In this document: piece by piece, positions 7,692 to 16,460 of the stretch
Layout: each line of letters begins with the position of its first letter
Numbering within the stretch: position 1 is the stretch's first letter
NCBI RefSeq assembly: GCF_029051685.1
Contig: NZ_JAACFT010000039.1
Location: 1 to 64,000 of the forward strand
Length of the DNA stretch: 64,000 nucleotides
Source: Bradyrhizobium sp. CSA207
GTDB taxonomy: Bacteria; Pseudomonadota; Alphaproteobacteria; Rhizobiales; Xanthobacteraceae
Direction of reading: 5' to 3'
The notes under the pieces: generated by a model
Told to the model about the DNA's origin: nothing
What the model saw: only the letters and a program-made list of their open reading frames with translations
Databases searched by the model: none
Translations under genes and position numbers: made by a program

Positions 7692-9809
7692 TCATTCAGC
7701 CGCGTCGAGCTGTTGCGGATCATCGTCGCTCGCGTTCTCCCGATCCTCGTCATCGGCGAGGAATTCGGGCAGCGGGCCCGCTTCACCCTCCTGCTCCCCT
7801 GACGCCGCATCTGGATCGATCAGACGCAGCGGCTCCGGCAACCAGCCTGAACCGTCGAGAAGACGCTCGGCCTCCTTGGCCATGTCGGCCTTCTTCAGGT
7901 GATCGATCAATTGCGCGGAAGATTCGCCTCGCGCTTCCCGCACCGCCTCCAGAATGCGAGGCTTGGTGACCCGGCCGAGATAGTTGTCGACGGAGGGCTT
8001 CCACGCCGCTTGCACCATGTCGAGCCCGACGGCGCGCGCCAGCACATCGGCGTGGTCGAGCCGGGTGCGGACACCGTGCGCGGAGACGCGGGCCTGATTG
8101 TAGCGGTTGGCCGGCTCGTAGAGAGCGTTGACCGCAAATGACGCGCAGTGAGCGAACAGGGATGCCTGTGCGTCGCCATCGAGGGCTGAAAGAACTTCCC
8201 AGAGATCGCTCTCACCCTTCGGCAAACGTGCCTTCCAGGACTCATGCCGCGCCTCGACGGCCTTCGCCGACGCGCTTTCCCTTAAGCCGGGCGCTTGAGC
8301 CGGAAAGGTCGGCGTGCGAAGTCCGATCTCGAGGCAGCTCCCGGACGATGCGAACCGGTAAAAGGCCGTCAGCACGAAGTTGTGCAGCACCGCCTGGAAC
8401 GCGATCGCAGGATTTTCTGCCAGCGCATCCCGCAACGCCAGCGTGCGATGCGCTGTCAGCTCCGTGATCAGCCGATCCGGCAGAGGTTTTGTCGCGTCCT
8501 CATCATCTTCTTCCGCGTCAGCAGCGCCGCCGGCCACCGCAATGACCGAGCGCTGGACGGAAGTACCAGCCGCCTTCCCCTCGATCGACTGGGTGTCGTC
8601 GGCATGTCCGACCTCAGGATCGTCTGCCGACAAATCGTCCTCCGGCCGGACGTAACCCCGATCCACCGAGAGGCGCCCCTCGGAATCGATGCTGATGAAG
8701 ACACCGGCGCGGGCGATCTCGGCCGGATCGTAAATCATCGGCCGGTCTTCGAGCGCCATCAGTGCCGTCTCGATTTCGCCGAGACGCTGATCGACCTCAT
8801 CGGGCAACTCGTCGGCATCCTGGTAATCGGCTTCAAGCTTGGCCTGCTCGGCGTTCAGAGCATCGATGGTGGCCTGCTCCTCGGGGGATAAATCGACGGG
8901 TTTGCCCTCGAGCTCGCGCAGGCCCCTAGTGTGATCGAAGGCGAAATCGACAGCGAGCGATATCCACTTCCAGCCTTCGGCTGCAATCGACTCGGCTTCA
9001 GCTTTGAGCTTTTCTGTCACGAGACGATCGAGCAAGGCGACGTCCTGGAGCCAGCCTCCATCGTCGTGCTCAAACAGATCCCGCAACACGCCGCCGCCGG
9101 CCTGCTCGTAAGCATCCAGCCCAATGAACTGAACGCGGCGATCGGACGCGCGCACCGTATTCTCCGTGAGCATTCGCCGAATCTGATACGGTTCGTCATA
9201 GCCGGATCGGCTGACGTTCTCCCAGACCTGCTCCTGCCTGGCATGGTCGGCTGTCACAGAGAAGGCCATGAGCTGCTCGAGGGTCATGCCGTCTTCGACA
9301 TAGACGTCGTGGAGCTTTGGCGACACGGACGCCAGCCGGAGCCGTTGCTTCACGATGGCAGGTGTCACGAAATGCCGAGCCGCGATATCCTCCTCGGACA
9401 TGCCGGCGCCACTCATGGTCTGAAAGGCTCGGAACTGATCGAGCGGATGAAGCCCAACCCGCTCGTCATTCTCTGCAAGCGAGTCGTCTTCAGCGATGCC
9501 GCCCTCACGCACGACACAAGGAACGGCCTGCGTCTTTGCCATGCGCTTCTGCTTCACCAGAAGTTCCAACGCACGATAACGGCGGCCTCCGGCCGGCACC
9601 TCGAACATGCCGGTCTCATTGCCTTCGGCGTCCACAACCGCCCGCACGTTGAGACTTTGCAGCAGCGTGCGCTGCGCGATACTTTCGGCGAGCTGCTCGA
9701 TGGAAACGCCCGCCTTCACATGCCGGACGTTGGACTGGCTGAGGACCAGCTTGTTGAACGGAATGTCACGTGAGGGGGACAGCGTGATCTTTTGGACAGC
9801 CTTCGTCAT
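7692..9809 (-). CDS. ParB/RepB-family nuclease-domain protein of an integrative element
   Basis: A 705-residue protein. The N-terminal ParB domain contains PFNKLVLSQSNVRHV, the GGRRYRAL box and SLAENDERVGLHPLDQF. A helix-turn-helix region follows (DIAARHFVTPAIVKQRL) at about residues 150-180. The long C-terminal half is acidic and of unknown fold. ParB family proteins bind centromere-like sites for partition or act as DNA-binding regulators and nucleases. This long form is typical of alphaproteobacterial conjugative elements rather than chromosomal ParABS, and no parA is beside it. The ATG at 9809 has a GGAG Shine-Dalgarno sequence; the longer frame starting at 9920 would run through a structured leader. 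Confidence 0.85.
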   Translation of the reverse strand: MTKAVQKITLSPSRDIPFNKLVLSQSNVRHVKAGVSIEQLAESIAQRTLLQSLNVRAVVDAEGNETGMFEVPAGGRRYRALELLVKQKRMAKTQAVPCVVREGGIAEDDSLAENDERVGLHPLDQFRAFQTMSGAGMSEEDIAARHFVTPAIVKQRLRLASVSPKLHDVYVEDGMTLEQLMAFSVTADHARQEQVWENVSRSGYDEPYQIRRMLTENTVRASDRRVQFIGLDAYEQAGGGVLRDLFEHDDGGWLQDVALLDRLVTEKLKAEAESIAAEGWKWISLAVDFAFDHTRGLRELEGKPVDLSPEEQATIDALNAEQAKLEADYQDADELPDEVDQRLGEIETALMALEDRPMIYDPAEIARAGVFISIDSEGRLSVDRGYVRPEDDLSADDPEVGHADDTQSIEGKAAGTSVQRSVIAVAGGAADAEEDDEDATKPLPDRLITELTAHRTLALRDALAENPAIAFQAVLHNFVLTAFYRFASSGSCLEIGLRTPTFPAQAPGLRESASAKAVEARHESWKARLPKGESDLWEVLSALDGDAQASLFAHCASFAVNALYEPANRYNQARVSAHGVRTRLDHADVLARAVGLDMVQAAWKPSVDNYLGRVTKPRILEAVREARGESSAQLIDHLKKADMAKEAERLLDGSGWLPEPLRLIDPDAASGEQEGEAGPLPEFLADDEDRENASDDDPQQLDAAE

Positions 9810-9863
9810 ATCGATTCTCCTCGACGGGCGGCCGGGAGCCTCTCTCTCGGCCTCCAACCCGTC
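9810..9863 (-). promoter_or_regulatory. Structured 5' leader of parB, related to the ardC leader
   Basis: On the minus strand GACGGG (9863-9858) pairs with CCCGTC (9828-9823), enclosing an inner hairpin GGCCGAGAG/CTCCCGGCC (one G-U pair). The Shine-Dalgarno GGAG then lies in the loop of TCGA..TCGA just before the ATG. The same nested arrangement, with different stem bases near the ribosome-binding site, precedes ardC at 10874-10926. The shared architecture suggests a cis-acting RNA or a common protein-binding site. Confidence 0.5.
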
Positions 9864-9916
9864 GCGAAAACCGCCGCCACCTCTCACTCTCTTGTTCGAG
9901 GCAACAGGTGAGAAAC

Positions 9917-10873
9917 TCACGCCGCCTCCTGCTCCGCTCCATCGGTCGTCATGTCGACAACCACTTCCGGCAGGAAGCCAAGGAGGTAATCAGCAACCTT
10001 GCTGGCCTGCGACGCCGCCCGCACGATCGCGCGATTATCCTCTCGCAGCACCTCCAGCCACGAGCCGATATAGTCGGCGTGCCGCACCGTCGGCACGATG
10101 CCGAGCGAGGCGCAACTGAACGCAGATGAGATTTCCGCAACCAACTCCTCGAACGCATACTTCCTGGTACCGTAGCTGCCTGACAGGTCACGGTTGAGAC
10201 GTGATGAATGACCGCTGGCATGCGCCAATTCATGCAAGGCCGTTCGATGCCAATTGATCGGGTCGAAATAGGCTTGCGGTGGCGGCACCTGCACATAATC
10301 TTCCGTTGGCGCATAGAAGGCGTGGTTGCCGCCGATGCGGAAGTCGATGCCTGTTGCTCTGATTAGGTGTCCGACCTGGGGCTCGATCAGGCCTGGCGGC
10401 GGAGGCGGCGCCGTTGTTGCGATCTCTGGAGGCAAGCCGTCGCATTGATCGCAGTTGAAGACCGTAAAGCGCTTGAGAAACGGAATGGCCTGCGCTTCCT
10501 CACCGCTCTCGCTCGCGCGGCGTTTTTCGTCGACCGGCACAAAGCGGTCGGCATAGACGACGGTGGTGCCTCGCTCGCCCTTGCGGACGTGACCACCGAG
10601 CGACAGCGCCTGGCGGAATGTAAGCCAGCTCTGACCTGTAAAACCGTGTTCGGTCGCGGCACCCCATAAAATCAAGATGTTTATGCCGCTGTATTGACGG
10701 CCGGACGCCGCGCTCTTCGGCAAGGCCAGTGGCCTCTTCGCCGCCGCGGTGCCCCAAGGCTGCACCCACGGCACTCGGCCAGCCTCGAGCTCGGCGATGA
10801 TCTTGTTGGTGATGTCGTCATAAAGGCTTGCCCGGTCCTCACCGGTGCGCGCCTGAGGATAGTGTCTGGGCAT
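9917..10873 (-). CDS. ardC: ArdC-like antirestriction protein (ssDNA-binding domain plus zincin metallopeptidase)
   Basis: A 318-residue protein. The N-terminal ArdC/DUF1738 single-strand DNA-binding domain covers about residues 14-130, with VPWVQPWG, YSGINILILW and GQSWLTFRQA. The C-terminal zincin-like domain has the HELAH motif at 214-218, followed by ASGHSSRLNR, which supplies the third zinc ligand. ArdC proteins protect entering single-stranded element DNA from host restriction during conjugation. Length and domain order match the family. The ATG at 10873 has GGAG upstream inside a possible small hairpin. Confidence 0.9.
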   Translation of the reverse strand: MPRHYPQARTGEDRASLYDDITNKIIAELEAGRVPWVQPWGTAAAKRPLALPKSAASGRQYSGINILILWGAATEHGFTGQSWLTFRQALSLGGHVRKGERGTTVVYADRFVPVDEKRRASESGEEAQAIPFLKRFTVFNCDQCDGLPPEIATTAPPPPPGLIEPQVGHLIRATGIDFRIGGNHAFYAPTEDYVQVPPPQAYFDPINWHRTALHELAHASGHSSRLNRDLSGSYGTRKYAFEELVAEISSAFSCASLGIVPTVRHADYIGSWLEVLREDNRAIVRAASQASKVADYLLGFLPEVVVDMTTDGAEQEAA

Positions 10874-10926
10874 CGCGGATCTCCGCGACGGGCGCCGCGA
10901 GCCTCTCTCGCAGCCTGTAACCCGTC
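10874..10926 (-). promoter_or_regulatory. Structured 5' leader of ardC
   Basis: On the minus strand GACGGG (10926-10921) pairs with CCCGTC (10892-10887). The inner hairpin is GCTGCGAG/CTCGCGGC around an AGAG-type loop. The ribosome-binding site GGAG sits in CGCGG-AGAT-CCGCG, a hairpin that would hide part of it. The layout closely matches the parB leader, and the bases in the last stem differ while pairing is kept. Confidence 0.5.
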
Positions 10927-11374
10927 ACGGCAAAACCGCGCCGACACTCTGACTCTCGCCTCTACCCGAGAGGATGCGACATCTGCGACGCAGCCCGCCT
11001 TCCATCGGGTGTTCATGGGAATTGCTTTGAGCTACCTAGGGCCGCAGGCCCGACCAGGCGTGCGCCAGGGGCGCATCGCCACAACGGAAATGGTACCCGG
11101 AGAGCGTGAGCATAGCGACCCGAAGGGGCACGCGGGTCCGAGTGCAGCGACAAGACCGGTTTAATAGCGGCACCCGGGAACGGGGCAGTGATAGCGGTCG
11201 CCGCAGGCGAGCCCCTTTTCCGAGTGCCCCCGGCGAGGAGCTCCGCATCCGCTTGCGCGAGGGATCGAAGCCGGATGGCCGAGACGCAAAGCGGCTCGGT
11301 TCACGAGAGCCCGGTGCGGCGACAGCCGCACGCGCTCTGGCCGACCAACTCCGCCAATACTTGAATCAGTGGAT
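10927..11374. other. Gene-poor stretch upstream of ardC
   Basis: No supported coding region is seen. One clean hairpin occurs: GTGCGGC (11314-11320) with GCCGCAC (11325-11331) around a 4-base loop. The sequence has the high GC and many short palindromes expected of a transfer-origin or regulatory region, but nothing identifies it as such. Confidence 0.35.
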
Positions 11375-11557
11375 TTAGATTTCCTCGCGCGCATTGGTCT
11401 GCGCGTCATAGATCCTGATCTCAAGCATGGGAAAACGCCTCTTTAGTTCTTCGCCACCTGCCCTGGCGCCGTCCCTGGTTGCAAATTCGGCTTTCAGCCG
11501 GCCGTCCACTTCAAGCGCGTAACCAGAGGCCGGCAATTCACGGGTGGCTGCAACCAT
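11375..11557 (-). CDS. Small hypothetical protein
   Basis: A 60-residue protein starting MVAATRELPASGYALEVDG, with a conserved-looking core KAEFATRDGARAGGEELKRRFPML. It is predicted soluble, with alternating beta strands and one helix; short proteins of this pattern are frequent in Rhizobiales. A longer frame upstream to 11692 exists, but its first 45 residues look unconstrained, and GGGA precedes the internal ATG. No function is assigned. Confidence 0.55.
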   Translation of the reverse strand: MVAATRELPASGYALEVDGRLKAEFATRDGARAGGEELKRRFPMLEIRIYDAQTNAREEI

Positions 11558-11688
11558 TTCATTCCCATTGTACAGTGAGGTGTTGGGAATGATGAGTAGC
11601 GTGAGTCGCCCAAACCGCGCCAGAGCCACCTGCCCAAGTCCGGTGATTGGCCAACCCATGTTGTGGACTGGCGCCTCGCAGGGATCGA

Positions 11689-12210
11689 TCAAGGATGGGC
11701 ATTTGCATCATCCGAACAGGCGGACGGCCTTCCACGTGCGCGGATGCATGCACGATAGAGCCACGGCTCGACGTAGCTGCCCTTCCAGAGTCCCTGGCCG
11801 GTGCGCTCAGCCCCGCGCTGAGCTTCACGATACCTGCCCTTCGAGTATTGGGGCCAATCCAACGCAAGGCCGTTGCGTACAAGCCATTCCCCGAGATCCC
11901 TACCTGCGACCGAGCAGGTCGCAACCGTGCGGCCATACGGGTCGAGGCTGACTGGGACACAATTGACAGGACGGCGGGCAATGAAGGCGTCAAGGTCGTT
12001 CGCGGCCTGCGCGCCGCAACGATATTGCAAGCTGTCTTCGCCGCGGCACAGCTGGCTGCTCTCCGGTGCATCGATGCCCCAAAGCCGGATGCGCACTCCA
12101 TGCATTTCCAACGTGTCGCCGTCGATCACGCTGGCCTGTCCGACAAACTGATCGGCCAGCGCCGCGCTCGACAGAATGGCGAGAATCAATGCGACAGCGG
12201 TTCGACACAT
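11689..12210 (-). CDS. Secreted thermonuclease-family (SNase-like) protein
   Basis: A 173-residue protein with an N-terminal signal peptide (MCRTAVALILAILSSAALA, cleavage near residue 19) and a staphylococcal-nuclease-like OB fold. Diagnostic pieces are VIDGDTLEMHGVRIRLWGID, DPYGRTVATC and EWLVRNGLALDW, and the conserved catalytic Asp and Arg are present. Several Cys residues could form disulfides in the periplasm. The family degrades nucleic acids in a calcium-dependent way. Such genes are frequent in rhizobial mobile elements beside ArdC and ParB genes; their role there is unknown. Confidence 0.85.
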   Translation of the reverse strand: MCRTAVALILAILSSAALADQFVGQASVIDGDTLEMHGVRIRLWGIDAPESSQLCRGEDSLQYRCGAQAANDLDAFIARRPVNCVPVSLDPYGRTVATCSVAGRDLGEWLVRNGLALDWPQYSKGRYREAQRGAERTGQGLWKGSYVEPWLYRACIRARGRPSACSDDANAHP

Positions 12211-12482
12211 TCCAATGTCCTTGAGGCTACCGTAAATCTCACCGACCGCCGTCGTATAGCCGGTTGAGGCAAAAGGCGCTCCAGCGCCCTCTGCCAGACG
12301 AGGCGCTGAAAGTCGTCATGCGCGACTCGCAAAAGGAAGACAAGATTGCTGCGTGTTTGGTTTTACACAGGGCGGCAGAATACGTGGAAAAGCACCTGCC
12401 CAGACGTTTTGGAATCCCTGCTCTGTGTTAGCAGCCGGAACGAATCGAGGGCTGCAAGGATTCTCGCGGGGGAGCGATCTTG

Positions 12483-12749
12483 ATGCTGATGACCAAGGAG
12501 AGGCGGACGGCGATCCGCACGGTACGGGGGTGGGCGATAGCCGTGCTGCAGGAGACAGGCGCGATCCGCGAGTGCGAGTACCACGGCTGGATGCGGGACC
12601 GAGCAGATCCGCACGCCCGTGAGCGGGCGTTCGAAATCGTCCGCCAGGATGCGCCTCCGGGTCTTTCGCCCGAGGCCGCCGCCGACGCGATGATCGAGGT
12701 CCTGGACTCGATCGGCGACACCTGTCCCGAATGCCCGCCCGAGGTCTAG
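12483..12749 (+). CDS. Small hypothetical protein
   Basis: An 88-residue protein with a basic N-terminal helix and an acidic C-terminal end that includes DTCPECPPEV. GGAG at 12471-12474 is 8 bases before the ATG at 12483, which decides the start over the TTG at 12480 and the later ATG at 12489. The pattern resembles small uncharacterised Bradyrhizobium proteins found near Ku/LigD clusters. No function is assigned. Confidence 0.6.
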   Translation: MLMTKERRTAIRTVRGWAIAVLQETGAIRECEYHGWMRDRADPHARERAFEIVRQDAPPGLSPEAAADAMIEVLDSIGDTCPECPPEV

Positions 12750-12780
12750 GCACGCGTCGGACAATCGAGCGAGCAAAGAC

Positions 12781-12966
12781 CTAGCGCCCCAGACGCTTCT
12801 CGACCCGCTTCCGGCTGTTGCCGACCTTCTTGACAGCTTTCTTGACCGCTGAAGCGGACCGCCCTGTCTTTTTGGACTCGTACCCCACTTCATACTTTTG
12901 CCCGCCGGCCACACGAGCCCGGTCCTGCTTGCGCCCGCGCGCCGTCTTCTTCTTCGCTGCCGCCAT
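12781..12966 (-). CDS. Small basic DUF3606-like protein
   Basis: A 61-residue, highly basic protein: MAAAKKKTARGRK then QKYEVGYESKKTGRSASAVK. The YEVGYESKKTGRS block is followed by a repeated helix-forming segment, as in the DUF3606 family. These are small nucleoid-like proteins of unknown role. An excellent AGGAGGAG lies just before the ATG at 12966. It lies beside the ligase gene and is divergent from it, so a DNA-binding role tied to repair is possible but unproven. Confidence 0.75.
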   Translation of the reverse strand: MAAAKKKTARGRKQDRARVAGGQKYEVGYESKKTGRSASAVKKAVKKVGNSRKRVEKRLGR

Positions 12967-13075
12967 AGGCTCCTCCTGTCGGATTTGATAGCAGACCAAC
13001 GCAGCAAAGGATTCACGGGTTCCGGAACGATTCGAACTGTGTCAGTTTGAATCAGCTGTCGCGTGGAGTGCTTCA

Positions 13076-13996
13076 GTGGCGTTTCAGCGTAAAGGACCCG
13101 CGGCCATCGGCGTGAAGGCGCCCATCCCCGGCTTCATCGAACCGGCCTTGGCTACCTCGATCGAGAAGGTGCCGTCCGGCAGGCGATGGATTCACGAAAT
13201 CAAGTTCGACGGCTATCGGGTCCAGGTGCATCTGGCCAACGAGCTGGCCAGGATCTTCACCCGGCGCGGCCACGATTGGACGCACCGCTTCAAGAAGGTC
13301 GCCCACGATGCCTGGCGCATCAAGGCGAGCTCGGCCGTGATCGACGGCGAGATCGTCGTTCCCGCCGCCGACGGCAGCACCGATTTCTCTGTGCTACAGA
13401 ACGAGCTCAAGGGCAAGTCGATCAAGATCGTGCTGGTGGCGTTCGATCTGCTCTATCTGAACGGCCGCGATCTCCGGAAGCTGCCGCTCATTCAGCGCAA
13501 AACCGAACTCAAGAAGATCCTAATCGGCACCGACGTTCAGTTCAGCGAAAGCTTCGAGATCGAGGGACGCGAGATGTTCGCGCACGCCTGCAAGGTCGGT
13601 CTCGAAGGCGTCGTCTCAAAAGTCCGGGACGGCCCCTATCCGAAGGGCCGTACAAGCGACTGGGTGAAGAAAACCTGCGCCCAGCGGGAGACGCTGACCA
13701 TTGCCGGTTTCGCACTCGAGGGAACGAAGTGGGACGGCATCTATGTCGGCCGGTGCAAGGGCGACGATCTGGTCTACGCCGGCAAGGTCGACCACGGCTT
13801 TGACAAGGTCTCGGCCGCCGATCTGCAGAAGCGGCTTAAACCCCTCATTCGAAAGACCCAGCCCTATGCCAAGCGCATCGACCACAAGGGCATTTGGGTT
13901 GAACCCAAGCTTCTGGCAGAGATCGAATATCGCGCGAAGTCGGCCGAGGGAAAGGTTCGGCACCCGTTCTTCCGGGGCCTGCGGGAGGACCTGTGA
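13076..13996 (+). CDS. ATP-dependent DNA ligase, LigD ligase-domain type (ligase only)
   Basis: A 306-residue protein. The adenylation domain carries motif I EIKFDGYR (the Lys that takes AMP), then DGEIVVPAADGS, AFDLLYLNG, LEGVVSKVRDGPY and DWVKKTC. An OB-fold domain from about residue 205 ends at HPFFRGLREDL. It is the length of a stand-alone ligase module; the polymerase and phosphoesterase domains of full LigD are missing. With the nearby Ku gene (17025) it would seal double-strand breaks by non-homologous end joining. The start is GTG at 13076 with GGAG upstream. Confidence 0.9.
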   Translation: MAFQRKGPAAIGVKAPIPGFIEPALATSIEKVPSGRRWIHEIKFDGYRVQVHLANELARIFTRRGHDWTHRFKKVAHDAWRIKASSAVIDGEIVVPAADGSTDFSVLQNELKGKSIKIVLVAFDLLYLNGRDLRKLPLIQRKTELKKILIGTDVQFSESFEIEGREMFAHACKVGLEGVVSKVRDGPYPKGRTSDWVKKTCAQRETLTIAGFALEGTKWDGIYVGRCKGDDLVYAGKVDHGFDKVSAADLQKRLKPLIRKTQPYAKRIDHKGIWVEPKLLAEIEYRAKSAEGKVRHPFFRGLREDL

Positions 13997-14163
13997 TGGA
14001 TGCATTCGACCGCTTCTGGCAGTGGGCCAACAAGCCGTTGGAAAGTGAACTGACGATACCGGCCGAGCTACATCAGGCCGTGATGGAGCTTGACCCTGAG
14101 AAGCGACGAGAACGCGTGGCGGTGAACCAAGCCGCAGCACGCGTCCAAGATCCCGAACGCTGA
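13996..14163 (+). CDS. Small hypothetical protein coupled to the ligase gene
   Basis: A 55-residue frame whose ATG overlaps the TGA of the ligase gene (TGATG), so translation is probably coupled. It reads MDAFDRFWQWANKPLESELT, followed by a helical acidic and basic segment ending ARVQDPER. The amphipathic helix pattern and clean frame support a real gene. No function is recognised. Confidence 0.6.
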   Translation: MDAFDRFWQWANKPLESELTIPAELHQAVMELDPEKRRERVAVNQAAARVQDPER

Positions 14164-14211
14164 ACGCTTGAAGGTGATCGCTGGCCTGCGCTCCGGGCCG
14201 CCCCACAGAAA

Positions 14212-14825
14212 CTAACCCCGCGCGCGCCGCAGCGCGGCTTCCAATTGCGCCTTCTCCTTGTCCCAGCGGGCCTGTTCGATTTGCGATTTCTTCTCAAGAG
14301 CCTCGATATCGGCCTGGATGGCGGCGGCCTGCTTCGCGCGCTTCTGCTCGGCCTTGTCCAATGCAGCCTGCGCCTTGCCGACCGCCTGCTGACGGCGTTC
14401 ACGCTCCTTCTGCCTGGCGGCCTCCTCCATCGCCCGTTCACGTTCACGGCGCGTCTGCTCCCGTTCGTAGGCGAGAGCGGCCTTCCGCTCCGCAGTCTTG
14501 TCGATTGGGCGGGAGGATGGCTTCTTCGCCTTTGGGCCTTTCGACTTGCGGGCGGCTTTCGTTGGTCGGCCGCCGGCAAGGTCGGTGGGCAGCTCGGCAT
14601 GTTCGCTGAAAGGCCGGTTGGTCCCAACCGGGCGCCTGAGAACGACACCAGGCTTTGCCAACGTCGCGGCGATGACGTCCGGATCGTGGCTTTCCTTCGC
14701 AGCGCCCTGGTGGAAGAGATTGCTGTCGGCGCCCCCGCCTCCAGAGCTGCCGTCATGGATGGCGCCGCGATCGCCTGATCGAAGAAGCCCAGCGAGGTCT
14801 GATAGGTCTTCAATTTTCTGGCCAT
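14212..14825 (-). pseudogene. Frameshifted coiled-coil protein gene
   Basis: The gene starts MARKLKTYQTSLGFFDQAIA at 14825 and continues in a second frame with DSNLFHQGAAKESHDPDVIA, then a Lys/Arg/Glu/Ala-rich coiled coil (TolA-like, about 100 residues). The two frames join around 14735, where minus-strand GAGGCGGGGGCGCC appears to have lost one T relative to an expected GAG GCG TGG GGC GCC (EAWGAD). A single-base error in the sequence would give the same picture. The intact protein would be about 204 residues. Similar proteins are typical companions of LigD/Ku genes in Bradyrhizobium; their role is unknown. Confidence 0.7.
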
Positions 14826-14968
14826 CGGTCTGATCCGCGCTCCCCCGATCGATCGTCCACCTCGCGCACGCCGCCCCGCCTGCGGAACATGACGCGGCCT
14901 CGTAGCGTTCCCTAATCCTTGAAGGACGTCCATGCATTTCGGAACGCGCTCTTAAGGATTGGCCTCGG

Positions 14969-15916
14969 ATGAGCCGGACGTCGACTCTGCCCAAGCGCCT
15001 GCAGCCGATGCTTGCTACGCTCACCGACGCGCCATTCGACGACCCCGGCTGGGTTTTCGAGGACAAGTACGACGGCTTCCGGATGATCGCGGAAATCCGG
15101 CGGGGCAAGGTTGCGCTCTACAGCCGCAACGGCAAGATCATCAGCCGCAGTTATATCGAGGTCGCCAAAGCGCTGGAGGGCGTGAAGGGCGACGCGGTGA
15201 TCGATGGTGAGCTTGTCGCGATCGGTAAGGACGGCGTCTCGCATTTCCAGCTGCTTCAAAACGCGCTGCGCCATGAGGCGAAGCTCCAGTACTACGCCTT
15301 CGATCTCATGTTTGAGAACGCAGTGGACTTGCGCAAGCAGCCTCTCCTCGAGCGCAAGAAGCGGCTAAAGGCGATTCTGCCGCCCGACAAGCTGATTGCC
15401 TTCAGCCCTCACCGCAAAGGGAATGGTATCAAATTCTTCGCCGAGGCCGAGCGGAAGGGTCTGGAAGGCGTCATGGCGAAGCGCGCCGACAGCGCGTATG
15501 CGTCCGGAAGCCGGACGGAGGATTGGCTGAAGATCAAGACGGCAAAGCGACAGGAAGTGGTGATCGCCGGCTTCACAGCGCCCAGGCGCACCCGGCCGTT
15601 CTTCGGCGCCCTGGTCCTCGCCGTGCGGGAAGACGATGCATGGCGCTACATCGGACATGTCGGCACTGGCTTCAGCCACAAGGTCTTAGAAGACCTCCAT
15701 GCCAAGCTCGTGAAGCTGACAACCCCTAAATCACCCTTTCCTACCAAAGTGAAGGCCGACGCCGCCACGACCTGGGTCAGGCCCTCGTTGGTGGCCGCGG
15801 TCAAATTCGCGGAGTGGACGAGCAAGGGCGAGCTGCGCCAGCCCGTCTACCTCGGGCTCAGGTCCGACAAGCAGGCGAAGGATGTCGTGCGCGAGCGAGA
15901 ACGTCCGCGCAAATAA
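14969..15916 (+). CDS. Second ATP-dependent DNA ligase, LigD/LigC type (ligase only)
   Basis: A 315-residue ligase. The adenylation motif is FEDKYDGFR (about residues 30-38). Later motifs are DGELVAIGKDGVSHF, YYAFDLMFENAVDLRKQP, GLEGVMAKRADSAY and DWLKIKT, then an OB domain ending RQPVYLGLRSD. It is diverged from the ligase at 13076, so this is an old paralogue rather than a recent duplication. It again lacks polymerase and phosphoesterase domains. AAGGA lies 10 bases before the ATG. Two separate ligase modules with one Ku suggest multiple end-joining routes, as seen in other rhizobia. Confidence 0.9.
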   Translation: MSRTSTLPKRLQPMLATLTDAPFDDPGWVFEDKYDGFRMIAEIRRGKVALYSRNGKIISRSYIEVAKALEGVKGDAVIDGELVAIGKDGVSHFQLLQNALRHEAKLQYYAFDLMFENAVDLRKQPLLERKKRLKAILPPDKLIAFSPHRKGNGIKFFAEAERKGLEGVMAKRADSAYASGSRTEDWLKIKTAKRQEVVIAGFTAPRRTRPFFGALVLAVREDDAWRYIGHVGTGFSHKVLEDLHAKLVKLTTPKSPFPTKVKADAATTWVRPSLVAAVKFAEWTSKGELRQPVYLGLRSDKQAKDVVRERERPRK

Positions 15917-15995
15917 TCCCTTCGGGCGTAACCGGCAAACGGAACGAATCAACGCATTCGACTCCTCCGCTGTGAGTTCCCGCGCGGTGGTGCGC

Positions 15996-16460
15996 TCAGT
16001 CGCCTCCAAGGTCGTGGATTTCCGGTCGCACGCCCTCACGCGTGACTTCGAGCGTCGCAAGCGTGACCGGCAGCTTGAAGCGCCGCGGTCCCGCGCTGCC
16101 GGGATTCAGGTAAAGAACGCCACCCATCGTGTTGATCCTCGGCACGTGTGAATGCCCGGAGACGATGATGTCGATGCCGGCGCCGGGATCGGCCTGCAGC
16201 GTCTTCAGGTCGTGCAGAACGTAGATCGACTTTCCCGCCAGGCACACGAGCTTCGTCTCGGGGTATTGGCGGGCCCACTCGCCGCTGTCCATGTTTCCAC
16301 GGATGGCCGTGACGGGCGCGATCCGGCGAAGCGCGTCGACGATCTCTGGGCGCCCGATGTCGCCGGCATGGATGATGTGATTGACACCCGTCAGGCCTCG
16401 TTCCGCCTCGGGCCTCAACAGGCCGTGCGTGTCCGAAATGATTCCAATCCTGAACGTCAT
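15996..16460 (-). CDS. YfcE/MJ0936-type metallophosphoesterase
   Basis: A 154-residue protein with the full metallophosphoesterase set: ISDTHG near the start, HAGDIG, RGNMDSGE, HDLK and SGHSHVPR, giving the Asp/His/Asn ligands of a two-metal site. The family hydrolyses phosphodiesters or phosphomonoesters, often on small substrates. Its ATG overlaps the stop of the NUDIX gene by 4 bases, so the two are coupled. In this repair context it might clean 3' ends or damaged nucleotides, but that is inference. Confidence 0.85.
   Translation of the reverse strand: MTFRIGIISDTHGLLRPEAERGLTGVNHIIHAGDIGRPEIVDALRRIAPVTAIRGNMDSGEWARQYPETKLVCLAGKSIYVLHDLKTLQADPGAGIDIIVSGHSHVPRINTMGGVLYLNPGSAGPRRFKLPVTLATLEVTREGVRPEIHDLGGD

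Noticed and set aside
7692..9809. Chromosomal parABS partition locus
   Set aside because: No parA is adjacent and the protein has the long form found in integrative elements.
12353..12622. Overlapping plus-strand frame near the small gene at 12483
   Set aside because: The frame at 12483 has a placed GGAG; the alternative has no ribosome-binding site and unlikely composition.
13023..13040. GAAC-GATTC-GAAC near 13025 as a LexA box before the first ligase
   Set aside because: The spacing is five, not seven, bases, so it does not fit the alphaproteobacterial operator.
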